Assembly: GCF_001632365.1 (NCBI RefSeq)
Contig: NW_024468537.1
Location: 408,952-472,951, forward strand
Reading direction: 5' to 3'
Origin: Laetiporus sulphureus 93-53
Taxonomy: Eukaryota > Basidiomycota > Agaricomycetes > Polyporales > Laetiporaceae
Length of the DNA: 64,000 nt
Part shown: piece by piece, positions 1-10,576 of the stretch
How positions within the stretch are numbered: position 1 is the stretch's first letter
How the letters are laid out: each line of letters begins with the position of its first letter
The notes under the pieces: generated by a model
Databases searched by the model: none
What the model was told of the DNA's origin: nothing
The model's input: only the letters and a program-made list of their open reading frames with translations
Made by a program: the position numbers and the translations under genes

Positions 1-33
1 AACGCTGTCGTTGCTGTTGTGACCATTTTACAG

Positions 34-507
34 ACTCTGATTCTGAGAACGATACGAATCAAAACTACATACCTGTACGTAAAAGCAAAAAGCGCGCCAC
101 TGGTACGTGACATCACATGAAGGCTGTCGTTGAACGAAGATGAACCGAAAAATGACCCGGTAGATACCGTTGCACCTCCACTCGAGCTGGCAAGTCCATC
201 AATTCTGGCACAAACCTTGTCTGCTGCGGCAGAGACAACCGTTCCAGAGGATCTTGTCAATGTTTATCATGTCCTTGCAATGTGTGATCCTCAAACGCTA
301 CTTGATCATGCTCGGAGCGTGAGCATGCTCCCTTAACTTTATGCACTGTCTCATCTGACATTCCATTCGTCCATGCAGAACGGCCATCTTCTTGATACTG
401 ATGAAGACGAGCTTCTTGTTCAGTTGGAAATGCTTATCACCAACATTCGAGCACTCATTCGTGCTGGACACATCGCTCCTTTACCTCAGCCAGATACCTC
501 CTCTTGA
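34..507 (+). CDS. 3' end of an unrecognised gene (partial)
   Basis: The gene enters from the left edge. A usable model has exons 34-102, 140-318 and 379-507. The first is preceded by a pyrimidine-rich tract ending in acag, the last intron (319-378) is a normal 60 nt, and TGA lies at 505-507. The middle intron (103-139, 37 nt) is unusually short, so that junction is the least certain; however, it joins the frames cleanly (one base carried over, giving Asp). The peptide starts with an acidic and then Lys/Arg-rich stretch (DSDSENDT, then RKSKKRAT) and continues with Ala/Leu-rich helix-like sequence ending in Pro and Ser. The basic stretch could be a nuclear localisation signal, which is inference. 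I do not recognise the family, and the 5' part of the gene lies outside the window. Confidence 0.5.
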
Positions 508-654
508 CGTTCATACATACATGTATGCGCTCTTGCTCAAATGTAAATCTATTGCGCTCAGGGAGCGCAGCCGAGCTCAGTCGATAAAGTGAAAGATGAC
601 AGCGACAACAAACAAAATAAAATGCATAATTTCCGTACACTCCAACACGTCAAC

Positions 655-770
655 GCCGCCATGACCGTCGAACGACTCGCGGTTCGCCACGTCGTACACC
701 TCAACCCCTGCGCGCCTCGATAATACGACGACATGATCCTCCGGAACCGCTCCTGGCCCGTAGTGTCTTC
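655..770 (-). pseudogene. Rab-type small GTPase fragment (Rab18-like)
   Basis: Read on the minus strand, the segment gives TGQERFRRIMSSYYRGAQG and then, after a change of frame, VYDVANRESFDG. These are the G3 (switch II) region and the following strand/helix of Rab GTPases. The wording SSYYRGAQG plus VYDVANRESF is closest to the Rab18/Ypt18 branch as I know it. The frame change between the two blocks (a small deletion where an Ile-Val-type pair is expected) and the lack of the P-loop and of the G4/G5 motifs nearby show it is a broken fragment, not a gene. It sits in a debris patch with the short direct repeat and the ABC-transporter fragment that follow. Confidence 0.6.
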
Positions 771-967
771 ACGTTCACCGTCGCGCTCCTGTTCTTATCC
801 TGCGACATCGTAATTTTTCGTCTTTAGATTGTACCAAAAGGAACTGAAGCACGAGGACGGTCACGGGTAAGCGCTAACAATACCCAATCTGTGGTCCGCT
901 TGTTTCAGACTCGAGCACATGCACCGTGGAGCGCTCTCCGCCTTCGAAAACGTTGCAAGTGCGCAGG

Positions 968-1265
968 AGTAGCTCGCAGCGGCGAGGTTGCAACACACGC
1001 TGCGGTCTCCGAACGGGGCGACACGCTCGAATGTTGAGCGGTGAGCGCTGACGCATGCAGCGCAGGCAGGCTAATCAAGCACACGGGATGATGAGTTGCG
1101 CGACGTTAGAAAGAAATGCTTACCAGGGCTTCCTCTCCGTCGTGTCAAGTCACGGATCAGGGTGCGTGAACGTTCTGCAGCGGCGAGAGCCTCAAGACGC
1201 GGCGTGGTCTCCGAATGAGGCGACACGCTTGAAGGCTGAACGGTGAGCGTTGATGCGCGCAGCGT
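968..1265. repeat. Two ~95-bp direct repeat copies
   Basis: 970-1063 and 1168-1263 are diverged direct copies sharing gcagcggcgag, ggtctccgaa, ggcgacacgct and cggtgagcg in the same order. The copies differ at scattered positions, mostly transitions. They are separated by about 100 bp. No transposase and no terminal inversion is visible, so the origin is unknown. Confidence 0.6.
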
Positions 1266-1464
1266 GGGGTTAGTTAGAATTCAGCGGTGATGTCTGGGAC
1301 AAGATCCTGCGGCCATACACTATGAGAGAAAATGGGACTCCTCAAGCTTCAAGCTCAATCAAGGCACGCTCTCTTTGATCGTTTCCCGCCTAGCACCATC
1401 GAATGCACGGCCCTTCACCTACCCGTCTCATCGCAAATGAATGCGCTCTCTCGCCCACTCACGT

Positions 1465-2225
1465 GCGTCTTCTCGGGAACGTTGCGCGATGACTGGGGGC
1501 CCTTTGGTGAGGTCTTCTACTGATCTTGTACGAACGTCACTCACCCGCCCGTTGCATGTGAATGCAAAGACAGTGAATATCTCGATGTGTGTACCGAGTA
1601 CAGATGATGTCCCAGAGCCGGCTTGCTTCTCAGGAATAGTTCCGCAGACCCTCGCGTCCTACATTCATCCACGAGGATAGAGGGGGTACCACTGTGTCTG
1701 TGGTAACTTCGGCTGCAGAGACGGAAGCCAAAACGTCCATTACCCTCGACATGCAGGTCTCTCCAGACGGGATAAATTTCTCGCAAGGTCAGAGGCAGCT
1801 GATTGCGACGGCATGAGCGCTCCTTCGACGAAGCTCGATTATCGTTCTCGATGAGCGACAAGCAGCATCAATTTAGCCATTGACGCTAACGTTCAAGTGA
1901 TAATCCGTGGAGTTCAAAGAACCACTCATGTTATCCAGAATGTCATCATCAATCGTGTGTTATGGCTACATCTAATATTCTCCTAGTGGCGCATTATCTG
2001 CGCACGCTCATTTCGTCAACTTCTGCTTCTGGCTCAGAACAAGCAGTCGACGAAATCACCGTGCGTTTCTCAGCAAGAACGAGCGCGTGGAGTTCGATGC
2101 GCCATACATCTTGATCCGGAAAGAGAAGGGCATCCTCAGGAACATATGTATGAAGAGCAGGACGTTCACGGAGCTGCTAGCCGCTAGAAGAGCGAAGGCT
2201 GAGGTTTTCGGCGGTAAGATAAGAC
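1465..2225 (+). pseudogene. Degenerate copy of the ABCC transporter C-terminus
   Basis: This segment is a decayed copy of the last three exons of the intact ABC transporter at 12896-19542, in the opposite orientation. It starts within the exon encoding FSGTLRD, continues through the equivalent intron, the linker, the NBD2 signature ([10 protein letters not shown]) and Walker B (IIVLDE), and ends in the last exon (VEFDAPYILIRKEKGIL, then TFTEL). Introns are retained at the DNA level, for example the tggctacatct stretch preceding the last acceptor, so this is a segmental duplication and not a retrocopy. Stop codons interrupt the frame (ATA*ALLRR, then stops after LDE), and the DEATSSID switch is garbled. 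No start or promoter is associated with it. Confidence 0.85.
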
Positions 2226-2390
2226 TTGCGGAGGGTCAGTAGATCATGAGAGCTGAAATACATCTTCCCGGTATTGGGGAGTACTCATAGAACCTCACCA
2301 AGATCATTTCCATCTGGAACATGGTTTGTCATGTCTTTCTTCGTATCCATTTCATGGACAAGACTTTATGAGAGTAGGACCTATGTAATG

Positions 2391-3741
2391 CTAATACGGT
2401 CTGGATGATCGTAGAGTTACTGGACTAAGCACGGCACAGTACCATGCGCAACTGATCCCGTTCATCACAAATGAGCGATACACTGTACGACACGCATTCA
2501 AATACCTTTCCAGTCTCCCTTGACTCATCCTATCGCGTCGCATCATATATGTGTTGTGAAATACACCTCGTTCGCCTCGTATCACAAGGACCATCCGTGT
2601 CCACTCAGTTCGTAACGCCTTGACGAGCGTAAGCCCTCGGTGATGAATGTCTGTAGGCCCGGGTTCAGCGGCGCGCTGCTTCCGCTCGCGCGGAAGACGA
2701 CTTGCATCGCGGTAAGTGCGGTTGAGCTTCGTGCGCTGGTCACTCGTCAGGCTCATCCACCGCCACGCAGCTTCTGCACGAGCATGGGGAGCGAGCCCGT
2801 CCCGAAAAAGCCAAGTTTGATCTCCAGGAACGACCAGACGAAGCTGGGCGAGGATGCTGAAAGTGGATACCGCGCACGCATCGAGCAGGTCTGCAAGCAC
2901 CGCGGCGTCCAGTGTAGGAAGACTGGCCACGGGCACCCACTCAAAGTAAAGTTTGGATGCGTCGAGGTCTCCAAGTGCGGTGCCCAGGCTCGCGGCGAGG
3001 ATCTGCCCATTCGCGGCCTCGGCAAGGATAGTCGGACGGGAGGCGGAGGGGGGCGTCAGGCCCAGGGGGAGCACACTCGAGTCGCAGGAGGCGGCCAACT
3101 CGTAGTCGACTCATGAGGATTGGGACCGGACTGGGACCACAAGGGCCGGAGAACCTGCGACCACGTAAATGAGCAGAATTCCGTAAAGTACCTACATGGC
3201 ACTCGTACCTTCGGTCTTTGCAAGCGCGTATCCAAGCAGCTGGTGGCAGGGTGACCAGACTGCAAGGGCAGGATCGGTGCTAGCTGTAGTGGGTACATAA
3301 GCGAAGACGGCAGCGGTCAACGCGTCCGCTGCTGAAGTGACGATCTGACTGTTAAATACAGTCCAAGTTGTACTTGCGTTGAGCAGGGTGAGCTCGGCAT
3401 ATGTGTAGGTGGGCGCAAACGGGTTGAGAGCGGGACCGTCGTAGTTGATTGTGAGAGCGATGTGCTCAGGCGGCAGAGGCTTGAAAGGTGCTGTAGAGCG
3501 AGTGGGCGGAAAGGCTGCCGCTGGCGGAGAGGGGGAGCACGACGCGCCAACCGACGGTACAGATCTTGACGGAGTCTGGGAGGGGATCCTTGCCGAAGAG
3601 AGCGTTGATCGGCGTGATCGAGAAGGAGTTATTGTTGGGATTGCTGGTGGCGGCGTCGATGTAAAGCTGGCGCACCTTGAAGGCGACGTCCATGTTCCCG
3701 TAGAATGCGCCGACGATGTCTAGATTGTAGACTTGAGACAT
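2391..3741 (-). CDS. Unrecognised 403-aa protein, three exons
   Basis: ATG at 3739-3741. Exons 3561-3741, 3209-3520 and 2391-3109 close in phase to a 403-aa protein with TAG at 2391-2393. The introns are 40 and 99 nt; the first is short but has gtaccg and ccag ends, and the frame fails without it. The N-terminal part (MSQVYNLDIVGAFYGNMDVA) and the middle (ALTINYDGPALNPFAPTY; YTYAELTLLNASTTWTVF) alternate polar and hydrophobic residues like a beta-rich fold. I see no signal peptide or membrane helix. The last ~100 residues are Arg-rich and less gene-like, so the true stop might lie in an earlier splice form. I do not recognise the family. Upstream (3742-4584) has no convincing gene and presumably holds divergent promoters for this gene and the methyltransferase gene on the other strand. 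Confidence 0.55.
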
Positions 3742-4584
3742 GTTGGGAGAGTTGTGCGTAGAGTAGCGTGTTCAACTTGTACGGCTGAGCCACCTCAGCA
3801 ACTTGGCTTGTCATGTGGAATCTGCTCTGAGAAGAAAAGTTTCGGCGAAGCGGGATGTGCATGACGGGAGAACATGTCAAAGGCGAAATGGAGGAAAATC
3901 TGAAGCTGGAACAACCTGTTAATAGAAGGGTTGGCTCTTGCAAGGGGGGACGCGTTCTCGATGTCAATGTTGGCTATATCAGGTCTAACTCGAGCCGAAA
4001 AGCTCATCTGATGTCGCCGTCAATTACATTGGATCAGTGTCTGCAGATCGCTGCTTGTGCTTACCTGCAATCAGCCATCGACATGCTACCGATTCAATTG
4101 GGGACCCTATTCAGGCCCAAGTAGGTTATTCATCTGCCGGGTTGCTATCCAGTAGTGATGTGATCAACGCGACGTGTTACGTAAATCGCTATAAAGTCTC
4201 CGACGATGACGGCCTATGCGAGACAGCATACGCGACAAGCACCACGGCTGGCGCTCTGTGCTTCGCTGCAATGATATGCATGGAAGAAAACATGTCGATG
4301 CTCGTCCACGCTGCGATGGAAGACAGACCTTCTCAGTCTGCTGTCCTGCGGCTGTGCCGATTTCCTCATATCGGAAGCAGACGTCCCTCACATGGCCACC
4401 ACTGATGGTGCGGGTCTCCACAGCTGGATGCACACTGTCCGTTGTGGTCAGCGCCGTGTGTGAGCTTGCGACGATCAGCGCCACTGTGCGCACCCGATAC
4501 AAAGCGTACGGCCAGCAGCTGGGAAGGCACCGAAATGCTTAAATACTCAAGTTCAAGAGTCACATTTGCGCCTCTGCTACCATA
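3742..4584. other. Intergenic, likely bidirectional promoter region
   Basis: This lies between the divergent 403-aa gene and the ICMT-like gene. Short open frames exist on both strands, but none shows a family motif, and none joins to a neighbour by splicing. I see no repeat or RNA gene here. Confidence 0.4.
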
Positions 4585-5370
4585 ATGTCTCTTGCGCTGC
4601 TCAAGATCCCCATGCTGTTCATCGCCGCCGCCGCAATCCATGTCTCCAGCGCTGCACCCAATCCCTCTCCATTGCGTCAGCAACAAAACAGGCTTAGGAC
4701 TGTGGCCGCTCCATCGACCGCCATACGCGCCAGTGTTGCCGTCCCAACACTTATTCAGGTGGGTTTATGCATGACACTATCCTGCCGCACGAAAGAATAA
4801 TTTTGAGCCCGACAGTTTACCGTCTGGATGCTGGCAATATGCGAAAGCGCGACCATCCTCGCGAGTCGCTACCCATGCGTGTTTTCCCGTCGCGTTCTCA
4901 CCCTCTTGACGTTCGGAGCCCGCGCATCTCCAGCTGCCATCAGCCTCACGTCCCCATTCCTCATCGGATTCATGCTCGAAATCGCCGGCAGCGTGATTCG
5001 CGTAGGCTGCTTCTGGCACCTCGGCCAACTCTTTCCCTTCCAGACAGCCATTCGCAAGGAGCACGCCCTGATCACCGACGGTCCGTACGCGATCGTGCGT
5101 CACCCCGGCTACGCCGGCAGTCTCCTCCGAACAGCGGGCATCCTCCTCTGTCACCTCGGGCGCGGCTCCTGGCTGTCCGAGAGCAGAGCCAGGTACACGC
5201 CGCAGGGACGCATATGCGTCCTGGCGGGCATCGTGTACATGGCAGCGTTGCTGGCGACCGTCGCCGTCCACTCCAGGCTGGAGGACCGCGAGCTGAAGAA
5301 AAAGTTTGGCAAGGAGTGGAAAGAGTGGGCAGCGAGAACGCCCAGCAAGCTCTTCCCTGGCCTGTACTAA
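4585..5370 (+). CDS. Isoprenylcysteine carboxyl methyltransferase family protein
   Basis: Two exons, 4585-4758 and 4816-5370, joined over a 57-nt intron (gtgggt..acag), give 242 aa from ATG at 4585. The C-terminal half has the ICMT family core: GPYAIVRHPGYAGSLL, in which the RHP motif contacts S-adenosylmethionine, and then the closing pattern LEDRELKKKFGKEWKEWA followed by TPSKLFPGLY. Several hydrophobic segments (FLIGFMLEIAGSV; ICVLAGIVYMAALLATVAV) fit a polytopic membrane enzyme, probably of the ER. Family knowledge: ICMTs methylate the C-terminal prenyl-cysteine of CaaX proteins. Fungi carry several ICMT-like paralogues besides the STE14 orthologue, so the substrate of this copy is not proven. 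The N-terminus (MSLALLKIPMLFIAAAAIHV) can be a signal anchor. A long open frame on the other strand here is an antisense shadow. Confidence 0.85.
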
Positions 5371-5873
5371 GTCATTCTTTCCGGATGAAGATGTTGTATG
5401 AAACCAGCAGCCACGCCTCGATTGTGTGCACCAAATACTACTTGTCGAGTCCATCTGCTTGATAGCAGCACCGATCTTCCCAATCATGCCCTGTGATGCA
5501 CCACATAGGATTAGCAGCTGCACGGCTATAATGGACGAGATAACGCAGGACAAATGTAGCGTTTGCGTACATTGGGGCACGCTTCTCTGATGGAAGACCC
5601 ATCCCTTCTTGTAGCAGCTACGCGTAGCACTAGAATCAACAAATGAGGCGCCACACTTGTAGATGAGACACTGGTCGGATAAGCTGCTACTCCAACTTCA
5701 GTGCGGTGCCCCGCCAGTGCCCGTGGGGCTGAGAGTCTGGCCACCGCAGGTCTAAAGTCGATCGACAGTGCGTGCGGAAATACACGAACCATCCACATGA
5801 TACTTTCCTGATGCCGCAATTGAGCCATGAACAGACCAAAGAGCAACGAACTAGCGTGATCATTTATCTCACC
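5371..5873. other. Intergenic between convergent genes
   Basis: This is the 3' flank shared by the ICMT-like gene (+) and the zinc-finger gene (-). No supported gene, repeat or RNA is visible. Confidence 0.4.
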
Positions 5874-7811
5874 TCAGCACGCGTCTTCCTCCTCTCCCCC
5901 CTCCTCGAAGTCAGATCCCTCGTCCCTCTCCTCCAACGCAGCCTCTTTTTCTGCCTGCGCCTGCGCCGCAAGGGCAGCCTGGGCGATGGCCTGCTCAAGC
6001 TGTCTCGTCTGCTCCTCCGACAACGGGAGCGAAGACAAAGATGACTGCGGTGCGTCTGATGTCGATTGACCCTGGTCAACAGGATTCATAGTGCTCGTGC
6101 TAGGTGCTGTGCTAGGACCGACAGCAATGGGGGGACTGGACTGGAATTGAAACTGTTGACTCTGCGCAATGACGCTCGCTAACGTCGTCTGATTCGAGTG
6201 AGAGACCGGCGGAGGTAGCTGTCGACCAGGAACAGGCGGGGGATGTCCAAGGCCCCTCGCGACATAAACTTTCAGCAAGCCATGCAGCTGCAACACAATC
6301 GTCTGCGCCTCCGCCACGACACCCGGATCCACCTCTCCCTCCTCCGGCGGGCCAGCATCCCTATCCGCCGGCGACGCAGCCGCATGCAGCGCGCCAGCAA
6401 GCTGAGTCGCAACGATCTCATTCCAAAGCTTCGTCCGCCTACTCGCCTCCTCATCCCCTACGGCCTTCTCCACCTCCACCTCCTCAATCTCCGCATACGC
6501 ACACGTACTCTCCCCAATCCCGGGCTCGACCCCGCCGTCCCGACCGCCTGCGCGCCCGCGGCTGTCCTTGTGCCGCTTGATCGCGTCGCGCCGCGAAAAC
6601 ACCTTTCCGCACCCGCTACACCGCCATGCCCGGCGCTCGTGCAGCTTCTCGTGCCGCTTCAAATCGTGGTTCCGCACGAACGACGCGGGGCAGTGCGCGC
6701 ACCGGAATGGCCGGTCGACGAGCGTGTGTAGCCGTTGGTGGGCGCGTAGCGAGTAGAGCCGGTGGAAGATTTTGGTGCAGGTCGGCATCAGGCAGGGGTA
6801 GACGGCTGCGCCGAGGTCGGAGGAGGGAGGCGCTGCGGGAGCGTTGTATGGGTTGGACCATGTAGTACTTGGGGCGGGGGCGGGCGACGCGCCATGAGAA
6901 CCGATCGGTGTACTGCTCAGGACGCCGATCATTTGGATGAGTCCTGCGAGCTCTTGGAGGGCTGCGGTTCGTTGTCCTCCTCGCGGGGAGGATGTCACGG
7001 CAAAGAGGAACACTTGATGCAATTGTACGTGTATTGAGGATATGAGAGCTCCGTTCAACGCATGGTGGCCTGGCGCGGACGAGTCGGGTGCGAGGACACG
7101 CATGATGGTACGCACGGCCTCTGAGATGAGGTGTCTCAGGTCGGGCTGGTCAAAGGCGACGCGTTTGGGCGCAGGGCTCTCCGCGACTTCGTGGCTCCCT
7201 TCTCTCTTGCGCTTTCCCTTGTCGAGCTGAATGACAGGCGCATCCGAGTTGCGCAGAGAAGCGAAAAGGGCTTCGGACTTGGCCAGAGAGAGCAGTGCTT
7301 CGCCTAGAGATCGAGCGACCTTGGGAGACACGGTTCCTGCAGAGATACATTGCGAAAAGACGTCCACGATGTTTGCGTTGTTTGAGCCCGAGACGTTGTA
7401 GCCAGATAGTGTTGCGTGTATGAAAGGGTTCCCTGATGCGAGTGAGAGGATGCCTTTCATCGTCACGATCGCAGCATCATGCCTTCGTCGTTTCGCAGCT
7501 GCAGCGCCATCGGTCGAAGTCGCAGGAACGCCCTTCCGCTCCAAAAATGCGCTGCTTTGTTCTAATGGGACGGTATTATGCGCTGGTAGAGGCACGGCTT
7601 GAGCCGCTGCAGCGGCAGCTTCGAGCTGCGCCCTGGCGATGTCCGCTCGGAGTTGTTCTTGCAGTCGAAAAGCCATCGCTTCTGCTTCAGCGTCGATATC
7701 TTCTGCATCGTAGTCATCGTAGCCCTCTTCGTATTGTCCGTCATAGTCCTCGTCATAGCCTTCCTCAGCCATGGCCGTGGGCAGCTCGGTAGAATCTGCA
7801 AGGTCTGCCAT
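5874..7811 (-). CDS. C2H2 zinc-finger protein (putative transcription factor)
   Basis: One uninterrupted frame of 645 aa. I chose ATG at 7809-7811 (MADLADSTELP); the open frame extends nine codons further but without an ATG. Layout: an acidic Tyr/Asp-rich N-terminus (about residues 15-40), a Gln/Ala-rich helical stretch, a basic KRRRHD patch, then three C2H2 fingers at about residues 334-420 (C-x4-C..H-x3-H beginning YPCLMPTC; FRCAHC..H-x3-H; WRCSGC..H). The second and third are joined by a normal short linker. After the fingers come a Gly/Asp-rich linker, a Gln/Pro-rich part and a strongly acidic C-terminus (EEGGEEEDAC). The fingers imply DNA binding in the nucleus; the acidic ends could be activating regions (inference). 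I cannot assign an orthologue. The lack of introns over nearly 2 kb is unusual compared with its neighbours. Confidence 0.85.
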   Translation of the reverse strand: MADLADSTELPTAMAEEGYDEDYDGQYEEGYDDYDAEDIDAEAEAMAFRLQEQLRADIARAQLEAAAAAAQAVPLPAHNTVPLEQSSAFLERKGVPATSTDGAAAAKRRRHDAAIVTMKGILSLASGNPFIHATLSGYNVSGSNNANIVDVFSQCISAGTVSPKVARSLGEALLSLAKSEALFASLRNSDAPVIQLDKGKRKREGSHEVAESPAPKRVAFDQPDLRHLISEAVRTIMRVLAPDSSAPGHHALNGALISSIHVQLHQVFLFAVTSSPRGGQRTAALQELAGLIQMIGVLSSTPIGSHGASPAPAPSTTWSNPYNAPAAPPSSDLGAAVYPCLMPTCTKIFHRLYSLRAHQRLHTLVDRPFRCAHCPASFVRNHDLKRHEKLHERRAWRCSGCGKVFSRRDAIKRHKDSRGRAGGRDGGVEPGIGESTCAYAEIEEVEVEKAVGDEEASRRTKLWNEIVATQLAGALHAAASPADRDAGPPEEGEVDPGVVAEAQTIVLQLHGLLKVYVARGLGHPPPVPGRQLPPPVSHSNQTTLASVIAQSQQFQFQSSPPIAVGPSTAPSTSTMNPVDQGQSTSDAPQSSLSSLPLSEEQTRQLEQAIAQAALAAQAQAEKEAALEERDEGSDFEEGGEEEDAC

Positions 7812-8338
7812 GTCGGAGATGCTAGTTACCGGAAGCAATTCAAGTGACGAGGAAGGAAAGTTTTAGAGCTAGTCAGTGTTAGTGAGACTTGAGAGGCGGT
7901 AGATGAGTGGGTTGAGTTGTGGCCTCGATCAAGGTTCTACGCCACATGTTCATATAATCTCTCCGAAACACAGTAACGTTTCATTTTTGCGCTATCTATC
8001 TCGCCAACGTTGCATTGAACCCATTCGAATCTCTCACTTTGCGGCCGATAGCACCGGACATAAAGCTCATGTCAAGTTCCATTCTGATTCACGCCAAGTT
8101 GTCTTCGTGAGAGGCTCGGTTTCTTCTTGCGTGTCCTGCTCTCCGTATCTCATGTTCATGAGAATGTATCTATCTATTGAGGTAAAGCATGCCTCTGTCA
8201 TGATTCTATTGGGTGTGGACTATAACGACCGTCCGTCTTCGCATGAAAGGATATATAGCGCATTTAGCCATGAACGTTTGAACACCTTCCCTCTCGCGCA
8301 CATAACACTCTTCACTGTCCTAGGCCCAGGATCCACCA
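7812..8338. other. Divergent promoter region
   Basis: This lies between the zinc-finger gene (-) and the GST gene (+). A TATA-like stretch (ggatatatagcg, near 8250) lies about 90 bp upstream of the GST start codon and may be its core promoter. The open frame across this stretch lacks motifs. Confidence 0.4.
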
Positions 8339-9148
8339 ATGGTGCTCAAACTCTACGGCTTCTCCCCCTCGCACTGCACGCGACGCGTCGGCGTCGTCCT
8401 CAAGGAGCTCAACGTGCCCTACGAGCTCGTCACCATTGACATGCTCAAGGACGAGCACAAGGCCGCGCCGTCTCTCGCCCACCAACCATTTGGCCAGGTG
8501 CCCTACATCGACGACGACGGCTTCCAACTCTTCGAGAGCCGCGCGATCGCGCGCTACCTCGTGGCAAAGTACTCGGGCCAGGGACCGCGGCTCGTGCCTG
8601 ACCCGTCGGATGTGGAGAGGACGGCGCTGTTCGAGCAGGCGGCGAGCATTGAGCTGAGCAACTTTGATCCGTATATGAATGCGCTTGCGTGGGAGGTCAT
8701 GTTCAAGAAGTCTGTCGTTTGTCTTGTGCTCCAAGGTAACCGCTTACCGGAAACGTCTTCGCAGATATTCGGGTGGAACGGCGGACGAGGTCATCGTTGC
8801 GGACCTCGTGAAAACTCTCAACAGCAAGCTTGACGCGTACGAGGTCCTCCTTAGCAAATCCAAGTATCTTGCCGGCGATGTAGGGACAAGAAGTCATCAT
8901 GCGTGACAATATCTGACGATCCGTGATTCAGGAGGTGACACTCGCAGACCTGTTCCACCTGCCGTTTGGAACTTCACTGGGACTGATGGGATACGACCTG
9001 CTCACTACAGAGTCTCGGCCAAACGTGGCTAGGTGAGTGAGGAACGAATAGAAGCCTCGGCCATAGCTCACGAACTCCTGGAACGCACAGGTGGTGGAAA
9101 GATATCAGCTCGCGTCCTGCCTGGCTGGCGGCGAAGGACGGTGCTTGA
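8339..9148 (+). CDS. Glutathione S-transferase, phi-like (GSTF)
   Basis: Four exons (8339-8709, 8765-8879, 8932-9032, 9091-9148) close in phase to 214 aa, the normal GST length. The thioredoxin-fold N-terminal domain contains GFSPSHCTRRVGVVLKEL, where a Ser/Cys activates glutathione, then FGQVPYIDDDGF with the conserved cis-Pro, and LFESRAIARYL with the Glu-Ser pair that binds the gamma-glutamyl group. The helical C-terminal domain has EVTLADLFHLPFG, the usual N-capping region, and ends RPAWLAAKDGA. The combination is typical of fungal and plant phi-class enzymes. Role from the family: conjugation or peroxide detoxification in the cytosol. The introns are 55, 52 and 58 nt with normal ends. 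The upstream open frame that overlaps the start is not part of the gene. Confidence 0.93.
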
Positions 9149-9443
9149 CGGTGGAGACTTGACATCGTGCGCGAAGCAAAGTAAGAGTGTATGATAACGA
9201 CAGAAGGCTCATGTTAGCGTTCACGAATAAGCACTTGCGAGATAGTAATTCTGGCGTGAGATGCGGCTCCAAACAGCCATTTCCCTTATATGAGTTATGT
9301 ATCTCCGAAAGCACCATGAGTATTCCGCAGAGCCACCAGGAGAGGCTGCAAGAGAAAAATGGCTTTAACGTGCATGGGAGTGAGTCGGAAAGAGGATACG
9401 GAAACTGCCGAGCCTGCGCGCCCGCATTCATGGCGGCACGCGA

Positions 9444-10516
9444 ATGACCATCCGTGCACTCATGTTCAGGGTACTAGCTGTACGTCTCCTGCTCCTCCCA
9501 AAAACCATCTCATAACACTGATGAGACGCGCAGCCTCGCAAGGCGGCTTTCGTAGCCGTCGCCGCTCTCGCGGCCGAGACGTCGAGGGAGAAGGTGCGAG
9601 TACAGTCACTCTTTTCAGCACGCTGCTGACCGTACGTTCTGCGCATTGCGCGTAGTTGCCCATGTATCCATCTCCTGACGCACCCGTCCTCCTTCTCGAG
9701 GCGCCGTCAGAGCTTGAAAAGCAAATCGGTGTCGCGCGCAGGGCCGTCACCGCAAGCTATCTCGATGCTCGTGCACAAGTGCAAGGCGTCATCTCTCGGT
9801 GGATCGACGTCGAACAGGCCGTAGAGCGTGAGTACTTCAAGCACGCACACCACCTCTCCTCACGCTTTTGATTAATTACGCTCTTCACACATATAGACCG
9901 CGTCAAGTCCCTCATTGCGCCTGACGAACCGCTTACGCCCGGCGTGCTGTACGTCGGCGTAGCCACGCTCACCGGTTCCGTCCTCGCGCGCAACCGCATG
10001 ATCCTCACACGGCTCCTCCTCCCGCCGACACTTCTCCTCCTCTCCTTCCGCCACTTCCTCCCCAAGACCGCGCACAACGTCTCGGATTACTGCGGATCGC
10101 TCGAGGACACGTACTTCCCCCGCCTCGCGCAGGCACACGAGACCGCGAAGGCGCACTCTGCGATGACGTGGGAGCGCATCAAGGATGTAAGCGTTGCAGG
10201 CCGCGAGGCGACCGTCTCCGGCGTGGAAACCATGCTCGTCCGCATCGAAGAGGCGACAGGATTAAAGCTGAAGGAGGCACTGGGCTATGGTCAGGGCGTA
10301 GTGCGGGCCGTGGAGAATCAGACGAAAGCTGCGGCAAAGATCGTGCAGCAGAAGACCGAGGCGGCGACGGATGTCATCGTGAAGAAAACGGAGGCTGCAA
10401 AGGAGGCTATAGAGCACAAAGCGGAGGCGGCGAAGGAGGTTGCAGAGCACAAAGCGGAAAACAACTCTGTTGTCTCAGAGCCAAAAGTAGAAGAGCCACC
10501 TACGCGGCTAGTATGA
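9444..10516 (+). CDS. MICOS complex subunit MIC26/MIC27-like (apolipoprotein O family)
   Basis: Exons 9444-9479, 9534-9593, 9656-9827 and 9897-10516 close to 295 aa. A short hydrophobic, basic N-terminus (MTIRALMFRVLAPRKAAFVA) is followed by the family's KLP-x-YP motif directly after the second junction, and then by a helix ending in the mid-protein segment LTPGVLYVGVATLTGSVLARNR and LLLPPTLLLLSFRHFLPK. The latter two form the membrane hairpin of the ApoO-like domain. Family role: inner-membrane subunit of the MICOS complex that shapes cristae junctions and interacts with cardiolipin. The C-terminal ~90 residues are a run of 11-residue amphipathic repeats (KTEAAKEAIEH, KAEAAKEVAEH), suggestive of a lipid-binding or coiled surface helix. 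The choice between the two Met codons (residues 1 and 7) is uncertain. Confidence 0.88.
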
Positions 10517-10576
10517 TACTACACCTCGACAATATATAGATTACCCTCGTCCGCTCCCTGTTTCCCTCAGACGGAT

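Noticed and set aside
4777..5580. 267-codon frame on the minus strand across the ICMT-like gene
   Set aside because: It is antisense to a gene with clear family motifs; its composition follows from high GC, and it has no motif of its own.
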